From assembly GCA_018399395.1 (NCBI GenBank), contig JAGYOI010000062.1, forward strand, positions 1-7,288: 7,288 nt of DNA. Reading direction: 5' to 3'. The position numbers and the translations under genes are program-made. The notes under the pieces are model-generated. The model made no database searches, had not been told where the DNA came from, and saw only the letters and a program-made list of their open reading frames with translations. The DNA is from Prolixibacteraceae bacterium (GTDB lineage: Bacteria > Bacteroidota > Bacteroidia > Bacteroidales > Prolixibacteraceae). Within the stretch, counting starts at the first letter, position 1. Each line of letters starts with the position of its first letter. Shown here in pieces: positions 1-5,231 of this stretch.

Positions 1-20
1 TCTGTAGAATTCAGGCTATA

Positions 21-140
21 AAAGCAGTTGAAGGCAATAGGAAGCAGTTGAAGGCAATAGGAAGCAATTGGAGGCAATAGAAAGCAATAGAAAGCAATTG
101 GAGGCAGTTGGAGGCAATAGAAGGCAATAGGAAACAGTTG
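21..140. repeat. Tandem array of twelve 10-bp units, consensus RARGCARTWG
   Basis: Twelve consecutive 10-bp units lie head to tail with no phase slip. Examples are AAGGCAATAG, GAAGCAGTTG and GAGGCAATAG. Unit positions 2 (A), 5 (C), 6 (A), 8 (T) and 10 (G) are the same in all twelve copies, and position 4 is G in eleven. Variation is almost entirely A/G at positions 1, 3 and 7 and A/T at position 9. The first four copies form two nearly identical 20-bp dimers (21-40 and 41-60, one difference), so dimers may have duplicated as a block. The block before the array (11-20) and the one after it (141-150) fit poorly. The array is purine-rich on the plus strand and lies 3' of the minus-strand operon. 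Function is unknown. It could be a slippage-generated minisatellite or a phased protein-binding array. Confidence 0.93.
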
Positions 141-149
141 AATAGCTGA

Positions 150-182
150 CTCAACCTCAACCTCAGCCTCAACCTCAACCTC
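150..182. repeat. Tandem hexamer array, unit CTCAAC (five copies plus a partial)
   Basis: Five hexamers start at 150, 156, 162, 168 and 174. Four are CTCAAC and the middle one is CTCAGC; a partial CTC follows at 180-182. The array ends on the TAG stop codon (182-184, minus strand) of the four-TM membrane protein gene. In that gene's transcript it would be a 3' tract of GGTTGA hexamers directly after the stop. If the stop were lost, the tract would read as an Arg-Leu dipeptide repeat. It differs in sequence and period from the neighbouring decamer array. Confidence 0.9.
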
Positions 183-880
183 TATTCACCCTCCGGCTCC
201 TGTAGCTCATTCAGTGTTTCGGTGAGCTGAACCAGTTGCCTGCCGTATAAGCGTTTAAAAAACAGGTTAAAAAGCAGGTAGTATATTCCCAGAAGAATGG
301 AAAGGCTGATGATAAATGCCAGTGCAATAAAGGCCCACATTAAAAAACCGGCATTGGCCAAATTTAAGCCTGATTGTTCAACCCCCTGGTTAAAACTCAT
401 CACAAAACCTGTAGTAAAGCCTGCAACAACCACAACCAGAACAATGATCAAAACCATGTAAAACATTTTCCGGTACCACCTGATGAGGTTGATCTGTTGT
501 AAGATATTTTGTTCGAGACCTGCATTTCGGTTATAATTATTTTGGAGTTTGTTGAATTTTGTCCAAAATGCAATTAACGATCCAATTATTAAAAGGTAAA
601 TAATCGTGTCGACTATTGAGCCCCAAAAAACAACCAATTCTGAATTGTTTTTTCCGATGAAGTTATCAAGCAAGGGACTTGTATATAAACTGGCAATGAT
701 GCTTATTGTAACATAAGCCAAAACAATACCTAAGCCAATAAAAATGTTTCTTTTAATTTTACCGGTAATATCTTTTGTACGTTTTTTGAGCACATTTTGA
801 ACTTGTGCTTCGGTGTATTTGTGTTCGTTTTGTTCAGACGAAACCTTATCCCAGGCCGTTTTCAATTTATCCAGTTCCAT
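182..880 (-). CDS. Four-TM membrane protein paired with ECF sigma factor (candidate anti-sigma factor)
   Basis: This is a 232-residue protein with no domain I can name. It has a hydrophilic N-terminal segment (residues 1-44) beginning MELDKLKTAWDKVSSEQ, then four hydrophobic segments at about 45-67, 83-106, 138-162 and 179-208, and a short charged tail. Positive clusters before TM1 (KIKR, 41-44) and after TM4 (KRLYGR, 209-214) suggest that both ends are cytoplasmic. The gene starts 2 nt after the stop of the ECF sigma factor gene, so the two are almost certainly co-transcribed and probably translationally coupled. From other ECF sigma/membrane-protein pairs I infer that the N-terminal segment may hold the sigma factor at the membrane. 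I see no zinc-binding anti-sigma HxxxCxxC motif, so the anti-sigma role rests on context alone. The stop codon touches the hexamer array downstream. Confidence 0.85.
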   Translation of the reverse strand: MELDKLKTAWDKVSSEQNEHKYTEAQVQNVLKKRTKDITGKIKRNIFIGLGIVLAYVTISIIASLYTSPLLDNFIGKNNSELVVFWGSIVDTIIYLLIIGSLIAFWTKFNKLQNNYNRNAGLEQNILQQINLIRWYRKMFYMVLIIVLVVVVAGFTTGFVMSFNQGVEQSGLNLANAGFLMWAFIALAFIISLSILLGIYYLLFNLFFKRLYGRQLVQLTETLNELQEPEGE

Positions 881-882
881 TT

Positions 883-1368
883 TTAATCCCCCAACAATTT
901 TTTCAGTTTCGCTTTAATGCGGTTCATTTTCACCCGCACGTAATTTTGTGTAATCCCTACAATTTCTGCTATCTCTTCATATTTTTTTTCTTCGAGATAT
1001 AACAAAATGATCGATTTCTCGATGCCTGTTAGTTCTTCAATAGCTTTATGCAGTAGTTTCAGGTTTTCTTCGTATGTTGTATCGTATTCCACATCAGGAA
1101 CCTGAACTCTGCCATGGTCCAATTCATCTTGGTCGGGTCTTCTTTTATCCTTCTTGAAATGGGTTATCGCGGTGTTCAGCGAAACCCGGTACATCCATGT
1201 CGAAATTTTTGATTCAGACCTGAACGTTGGAAAAGCCCGCCATAATTGGGCTACAATTTCCTGAAACAAATCCTCCCGATCTTCTGAGGTATCGCAATAA
1301 ATGCCACAAACTTTGTGTATAATCCCTTGGTTTTCAGTAATTATATTTAAGAAGGCATCTTTGTCCAT
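883..1368 (-). CDS. ECF-type RNA polymerase sigma factor (sigma-70 family)
   Basis: At 161 residues this is a normal length for a group 4 (ECF) sigma factor with only the sigma2 and sigma4 domains. Sigma2 spans about residues 11-75. It includes the core-binding stretch DREDLFQEIVAQLWRAF (30-46) and the -10-recognition helix around KISTWMYRVSLNTAITHFKK (54-73). A charged linker (74-102) leads to sigma4 (about 103-158), whose helix-turn-helix is YEEIAEIVGITQNYVRVKMNRIK (130-152) and would read the -35 element. No C-terminal extension is present. The ATG at 1366-1368 is 38 nt after the stop of the pseudouridine synthase gene on the same strand. I see no TAnnTTTG element in that gap, so at least part of its transcription may come from upstream. 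The membrane protein 2 nt downstream is the likely regulator. The signal sensed and the regulon cannot be deduced here. Confidence 0.95.
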   Translation of the reverse strand: MDKDAFLNIITENQGIIHKVCGIYCDTSEDREDLFQEIVAQLWRAFPTFRSESKISTWMYRVSLNTAITHFKKDKRRPDQDELDHGRVQVPDVEYDTTYEENLKLLHKAIEELTGIEKSIILLYLEEKKYEEIAEIVGITQNYVRVKMNRIKAKLKKLLGD

Positions 1369-1406
1369 TAATGAGTCTTTTTGGGTTAAGATTAATTACA
1401 GAATGT

Positions 1407-2282
1407 TTACTGCATTTTTAATTGATTTACTTCTGTTTGGGTAAGAAAGCGCCATCTTCCACGGGGAAGGTTCTTTTTTGTTAAACCTGCAAAGTAAACA
1501 CGGTCGAGTTTTTTCACCTCGTATCCAAAATGGGAAAAAATGCGTCGTACAATCCGGTTACGGCCCGAATGTATTTCAATGCCAACCTCCCGTTTGTCGT
1601 CTTCGTTTGAATAATTGATGCTGTCGGCCGAAATAAATCCATCTTCCAGTTCTATGCCATGTGCAATTTCTAACAGGTGATTTTTGACCAGGGGTTTATC
1701 AAGAAAAACATGGTAAATTTTCTTCTTTTGGTGACTTGGGTGGGTGAGCTTTTTCGATAAATCGCCGTCGTTAGTGAAAAACAGTACGCCTGAAGTCTCC
1801 TTATCAAGTCGGCCAACCGGGTAGATGCGTTCGGTGCATGCTTTGTTAACCAAATCCATAACGGTTTTGCGTTCCTGTGGATCGTCGGTTGTGGTTACAA
1901 AACCTTTGGGTTTATTAAGGAGAAGGTAAACTTTACGTTGCGGGTTTAGGGTTTCGCCATTAAATTTTACTTCATCGTATAAGGTTACTTTTGTGCCCAG
2001 TTCAGATGCAATTTTGCCATTTACGGTAACGCAACCTGACGAAATAAACTTGTCGGCCTCACGGCGTGAACATACACCTGAATTGGCCAGGTACCGGTTC
2101 AGTCGGATGGATTCTCCCGGCAAAATTCCCTTTTTCTTGGGGGGGGCAGTTGTTTTTGCTGATTTTGAGTTTGTGTGAGATTTCTGTTGCTTGCTATTGT
2201 GATTCTTTTCAAATCGTTGATGTTTGTTTTGATCTGCGCGTCCCCTTCTGCCTGGTTTATTTTGACTGCTTTTTCTTCTCAT
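1407..2282 (-). CDS. rluB: Pseudouridine synthase, RluB/RsuA family
   Basis: This 291-residue protein isomerises a specific uridine to pseudouridine in ribosomal RNA (23S rRNA if it is a true RluB). Residues 1-52 form a disordered-looking basic extension with 17 Lys/Arg and only 2 acidic residues, a common trait of Bacteroidota members. An S4 RNA-binding domain follows at about 57-104 (IRLNRYLANSGVCSRREADKF). The catalytic domain is about 117-285, with KPKGFVTT (124-131) and the signature GRLDKETSG (157-165), where Asp160 is the expected nucleophile. The conserved GRNRIVRRIF (240-249) completes the fold. The ATG at 2280-2282 is the start, since the basic tail is in frame. A run of eight C in the coding strand (2139-2146) encodes the Ala-Pro-Pro at the end of the basic extension. 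RluB, RsuA and RluE/F cannot be told apart with certainty from sequence alone. Confidence 0.93.
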   Translation of the reverse strand: MRRKSSQNKPGRRGRADQNKHQRFEKNHNSKQQKSHTNSKSAKTTAPPKKKGILPGESIRLNRYLANSGVCSRREADKFISSGCVTVNGKIASELGTKVTLYDEVKFNGETLNPQRKVYLLLNKPKGFVTTTDDPQERKTVMDLVNKACTERIYPVGRLDKETSGVLFFTNDGDLSKKLTHPSHQKKKIYHVFLDKPLVKNHLLEIAHGIELEDGFISADSINYSNEDDKREVGIEIHSGRNRIVRRIFSHFGYEVKKLDRVYFAGLTKKNLPRGRWRFLTQTEVNQLKMQ

Positions 2283-2289
2283 AAAAATA

Positions 2290-2312
2290 TTTTTTGCAAA
2301 TTTCGCAAAAAA
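2290..2312. repeat. Inverted repeat with 8-bp arms upstream of the pseudouridine synthase gene
   Basis: Arm TTTTTTGC (2290-2297) and arm GCAAAAAA (2305-2312) are perfect reverse complements around a 7-nt spacer, AAATTTC. The spacer is itself partly self-complementary (AAATTT). The near arm begins 7 nt upstream of the minus-strand ATG at 2280-2282, so the repeat would fall in the leader or promoter of that gene. On the minus strand it includes TATTTTTTG, which is one base longer than the TAnnTTTG promoter element. It could be an operator, a leader hairpin or chance in an AT-rich gap. Confidence 0.5.
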
Positions 2313-2346
2313 TACCGAACACGCCTATTTAATTTTGTTGTGTTTG

Positions 2347-2354
2347 TATATTTG
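2347..2354 (+). promoter_or_regulatory. Candidate Bacteroidota -7 promoter element for the EEP-family gene
   Basis: TATATTTG matches the Bacteroidota -7 consensus TAnnTTTG exactly. It ends 29 nt before the TTG start at 2384, which leaves room for a short leader. No convincing -33 TTG-type element lies 19-21 bp upstream, so support is the -7 match and its position only. Confidence 0.35.
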
Positions 2355-2383
2355 GCAATAATTAGTAACTAAAACGTATTTTA

Positions 2384-3451
2384 TTGAAAGACATTATAAA
2401 ATATAGCTTGTTGTTATTGAATATTTTTGTCGCCCTGCTACTTGCAGGTGCATACCTTGTATCTGCAGTGAGCCCTGAGCAATTATGGTATCCTGTGTTT
2501 TTAGGGCTTGTTTATCCTTATATGTTGGCAGCTAACATATTTTTTGTAGTTTTTTGGTTGTTTGTAAGGTGGAAGTATGCTTTGCTGTCATTGTTTATCA
2601 TTTTTCTTGGCTTGAATAATCATGAAAGATATATACAGTTAATGTCAAAGCCTTTTTATGGAGATGATGATGGTATAAATTTGTTGTCTTTTAATGTTCA
2701 CCATTTTTATTCTTACTTAGAAGATGATCAACCCGAATTTAATGTTATCGATTTTATAGCAAGCCATGGGGCTGATATTATTTGTTTGCAGGAAACGAAA
2801 TTGCAGCGAACCGGTGAGCTTAATCCCATAAAACTGAAAGACAGGTTTCCCGGTATAAACCATTGTCAGTTGGCTCATCAAAGTAAGTGGAACGGGCCGG
2901 TTACTTTTACTAAATACCCTATTGTAAATATGGGGGAGATACGTTTCGAAGATAGTGGAAACATGGTAATGTATACTGATATTTTGCTTGATGCCGATAC
3001 CATCCGGGTGTATAATTGCCACTTACAGTCGTTTGGCATTAAAACCGATGAGTATTCTGTAATTGACAGCCTTGGATTTGAAGGCCAAAAAATTGAAGAA
3101 ATGAAACTCATAGGAGGAAAAATGCGTGAGGCCTATATTAAACGGGCCCGGCAAGCCAATGAACTGGCCGGCCACATTAATGAATGCAAATATCCCGTTA
3201 TTGTATGCGGGGATTTTAATGATACGCCACTTTCGTATACATACAGGGTTGTTGGTGATGGTCTGATCGATGCTTTTGTAGAATCGGGTAGTGGGATTTC
3301 AAATACATACAGGGGAAAACTTCCGCCTTTTCGAATTGACTATATATTTTACTCCGATTATTTTGAAGGCTTTAATTACCAGCGTCATAAAGTTGAGTAT
3401 TCCGATCACTATCCAATTTCAACAGTTTTGAAAGTGAGAAATGATCAGTAA
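2384..3451 (+). CDS. Membrane-anchored endonuclease/exonuclease/phosphatase (EEP) family protein
   Basis: This 355-residue protein has an N-terminal membrane region with hydrophobic segments at about 5-28, 36-60 and 64-77, followed by a metal-dependent EEP (DNase I-like) domain at about 97-350. Expected catalytic residues are visible: Asn104 in LLSFNVHHF, Glu137 in DIICLQETK, His213 in RVYNCHLQS, Asp277 and Asn279 in VCGDFNDTP, Asp319 in RIDYIF, and the terminal Asp341-His342 in YSDHYPIS. The catalytic set is therefore complete. The family cleaves phosphodiester or phosphate bonds in nucleic acids, phospholipids or small phosphates, and the substrate here is unknown. The start is the TTG at 2384. 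A TAA at 2366-2368 closes the frame upstream, and the next in-frame ATG (residue 47) would remove the first TM segment. It is divergent from the pseudouridine synthase gene and convergent with ispF, so it is probably monocistronic. Confidence 0.9.
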   Translation: MKDIIKYSLLLLNIFVALLLAGAYLVSAVSPEQLWYPVFLGLVYPYMLAANIFFVVFWLFVRWKYALLSLFIIFLGLNNHERYIQLMSKPFYGDDDGINLLSFNVHHFYSYLEDDQPEFNVIDFIASHGADIICLQETKLQRTGELNPIKLKDRFPGINHCQLAHQSKWNGPVTFTKYPIVNMGEIRFEDSGNMVMYTDILLDADTIRVYNCHLQSFGIKTDEYSVIDSLGFEGQKIEEMKLIGGKMREAYIKRARQANELAGHINECKYPVIVCGDFNDTPLSYTYRVVGDGLIDAFVESGSGISNTYRGKLPPFRIDYIFYSDYFEGFNYQRHKVEYSDHYPISTVLKVRNDQ

Positions 3452-3465
3452 ATGGGAATTATTTC

Positions 3466-3948
3466 CTAATCATCTTTTTGAACTATTATTACAGCGTAAG
3501 CCGAAATACCTTCTTCACGCCCAACATAGCCCAGTTTTTCTGTAGTGGTTGCTTTTATTGAAACCTGATCAATATTAATTGACAGTATTTCGGACAATAC
3601 TTTTCTCATGTTGTCGATATGAATTCTGAGCTTGGGGCGTTGTGCACATATGGTTGAGTCAATATTGACAATACGATAGCCGTGTTTATTAATTATACCA
3701 TTGCATTTTTTCAGAAGCGTTTTACTGTCTGCGTTCTTATATTTGTTATCCGTATCGGGGAAATGCTTTCCAATATCGCCCAATGCCAAAGCACCCAGTA
3801 AGGCATCACAAATAGCATGAATAAGCACATCGCCGTCGGAATGGGCGATTGTGCCTTTTTCATGTTCTATTTTTATACCGCCCAGCCAAAGCGATTCACC
3901 TTTGGCGAGTGCGTGTACATCATATCCGTGACCTATCCTGAAGTTCAT
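3466..3948 (-). CDS. ispF: 2-C-methyl-D-erythritol 2,4-cyclodiphosphate synthase (IspF)
   Basis: IspF converts 4-diphosphocytidyl-2-C-methyl-D-erythritol 2-phosphate to the 2,4-cyclodiphosphate with release of CMP. This is a cytosolic step of the MEP pathway to isoprenoids. The 160-residue length is typical of the trimeric enzyme. Zinc ligands are visible as Asp10 and His12 (GHGYDVH) and His44 (DVLIHAICDALLGA). Also present are the substrate loop HSDGD (36-40), FPDTD (63-67) and the C-terminal signature TTTEKLGYVGREEGI (134-148), which contains the conserved Thr and Glu of the nucleotide site. The ATG at 3946-3948 lies 2 nt after the porV stop, so ispF is likely co-transcribed and translationally coupled with porV. 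Its stop faces the stop of the convergent EEP gene across 14 bp. The sequence appears intact. Confidence 0.98.
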   Translation of the reverse strand: MNFRIGHGYDVHALAKGESLWLGGIKIEHEKGTIAHSDGDVLIHAICDALLGALALGDIGKHFPDTDNKYKNADSKTLLKKCNGIINKHGYRIVNIDSTICAQRPKLRIHIDNMRKVLSEILSINIDQVSIKATTTEKLGYVGREEGISAYAVIIVQKDD

Positions 3949-3950
3949 GC

Positions 3951-5159
3951 TTATCTTCTTCTTTGGCCTTGTCTCCTGAAATTGTCTAAGTCGTAACCCA
4001 GGGTAAACCTCAACGTGTTGCTTAATGCGTTGTTTTCGTTACCTACCGAAACCATGTAAGAGAAATCGAAGACGAAAACATTCATTTTTAACCCGGCTCC
4101 GAAAGTGAGATATTTACGACCACCCTTAAAGCGCCAGTCGTTTGTGTCGGATCCGCCCGATTCGTGAGAATAACCTCCCCTAAGGGCGAATTGATCGTTG
4201 TACCAGTATTCAACACCGGCTGATGCGATAACTTCATGAAGTTCTTCTTTCAATCCTTGTGGGGCATCAGTAAACGAACGGAAAATTCCTTCGATTGGTC
4301 CTACTTTCTGTAAATAGGGGTCAGTTTCATCATACTTTGGCATATCCGGTTCAAGGTATGATGGAACAAGTAGTTTGTCGAAATCAAGTGATACCGATAC
4401 CTTGTTATACTGGTCAATTTCGGTTGTGTATGCACCACCAATTTTCAGGTTGGTAGGGATGAAATCCTTACGGGCGCCACCATCGTACGAAATTTTTGAT
4501 CCTATATTAGATATGTTTAAACCAAAAGCAATGTTTGATTCTTTTCGGGCCCTGTAAAATGAATTGTTATAATAAAATGAGACGTCGGAAGAAAAAGCGT
4601 GGCCTGCTTTAAGATTACTATTCATGCCTGATTGTGATGTGCCTATATTTTGGTAAATATCTGACATAATGTATCGCAGGGCAACAGATCCCGACCAGTT
4701 TTCGGTTAGTTTTAGGGCATACCCCAGGTCAACAGCAAACTCGTTTGGATTACTGCCCCCATCAGGCATTCCTTGTGGTGTGTAAAAAACAAATTCCCCC
4801 AGGTTGAAATAGCGCAAGCTAGAGGAGAGGGTTTGCAGGTCGTCTATTTTATGGTATCCAAAAAGGTGGGTAATATTCATATCGCTCACACCAATGTTTT
4901 TCAGCCAGGGTGTATACGATATTGCAATACCGCTTGTGCTTTTTGTAAAAGCGTATTTTGCAGGGTTGTTGCTTTGTGATGCAATATCGGGGATGGTAGC
5001 CGCTCCTGTATTACCAAGTGCCCCTGAGCGGGAATCGGTTGTAATGGTTAAAAACGGTGCTGCCGAGCTAACCGGGCCTGCCCCCGATTCGTTTTGTGCT
5101 TTTATAAATGTCAGTGCTAGTAGGAGTAAAACTGTTGTTGTTAATATGCGCTTCATCAT
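3951..5159 (-). CDS. porV: Type IX secretion system outer-membrane barrel protein PorV (LptO)
   Basis: PorV is a 14-stranded outer-membrane beta-barrel of the FadL-like type. It receives cargo with a C-terminal sorting domain from the T9SS translocon and carries it to the PorU sortase for cleavage and surface attachment. The 402-residue product starts with a signal peptide: MMKR, a hydrophobic stretch (5-19) and likely cleavage after Ala21 (FIKA/QNE). Directly after it comes the family's hallmark N-terminal region, APFLTITTDSRSGALGNTGAAT (34-55), then QSNNPAKYAF (62-71) and ISYTPWL (79-85). The rest alternates Gly/aromatic beta-strand patterns and closes with a strand ending in LRFTLGYDL. The basic tail RRQGQRRR is short. 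It lies 72 nt downstream of porU and 2 nt upstream of ispF. The MM start is ambiguous by one codon. PorQ/PorP-type paralogues are less likely given the N-terminal motif and the porU neighbour. Confidence 0.95.
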   Translation of the reverse strand: MMKRILTTTVLLLLALTFIKAQNESGAGPVSSAAPFLTITTDSRSGALGNTGAATIPDIASQSNNPAKYAFTKSTSGIAISYTPWLKNIGVSDMNITHLFGYHKIDDLQTLSSSLRYFNLGEFVFYTPQGMPDGGSNPNEFAVDLGYALKLTENWSGSVALRYIMSDIYQNIGTSQSGMNSNLKAGHAFSSDVSFYYNNSFYRARKESNIAFGLNISNIGSKISYDGGARKDFIPTNLKIGGAYTTEIDQYNKVSVSLDFDKLLVPSYLEPDMPKYDETDPYLQKVGPIEGIFRSFTDAPQGLKEELHEVIASAGVEYWYNDQFALRGGYSHESGGSDTNDWRFKGGRKYLTFGAGLKMNVFVFDFSYMVSVGNENNALSNTLRFTLGYDLDNFRRQGQRRR

Positions 5160-5190
5160 CTTGATTTATGCTGTTTTTAAAAATAGGTTT

Positions 5191-5198
5191 CAAAAATA
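5191..5198 (-). promoter_or_regulatory. Candidate Bacteroidota -7 promoter element for porV-ispF
   Basis: Read on the minus strand, 5198 to 5191 is TATTTTTG, an exact TAnnTTTG match. It ends 31 nt before the porV ATG, close to the 29-nt spacing of the matching element before the EEP gene. No clear -33 element is seen, and the stretch is AT-rich, so a chance match is possible. If real, porV-ispF could be transcribed independently of porU from within the 72-nt gap. Confidence 0.3.
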
Positions 5199-5231
5199 AA
5201 ATAACGAATTTAATTATCGGTTATTGTTGTG

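Noticed and set aside
21..182. CRISPR array or att site at the left edge
   Set aside because: Units are 6 and 10 bp with no unique spacers, and no cas or integrase gene is visible. These are plain tandem repeats.
805..1002. Plus-strand reading frame of 65 codons
   Set aside because: It is antisense to the sigma factor/membrane protein junction, has low-complexity Phe-rich translation and no family resemblance. It is a shadow of real genes.
2717..3022. Minus-strand frame inside the EEP gene
   Set aside because: It overlaps the catalytic core of a well-supported gene and shows no motif of its own.
3452..3469. Bidirectional terminator between the EEP gene and ispF
   Set aside because: Only a four-base stem (GGAA/TTCC) with a wobble extension is present, and no U-tract directly follows it. 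This is too weak to call.
4894..5199. Plus-strand reading frame of 101 codons over the porV start
   Set aside because: It is antisense to the conserved porV N-terminus and signal peptide. The porV frame has clear family motifs and this one has none.
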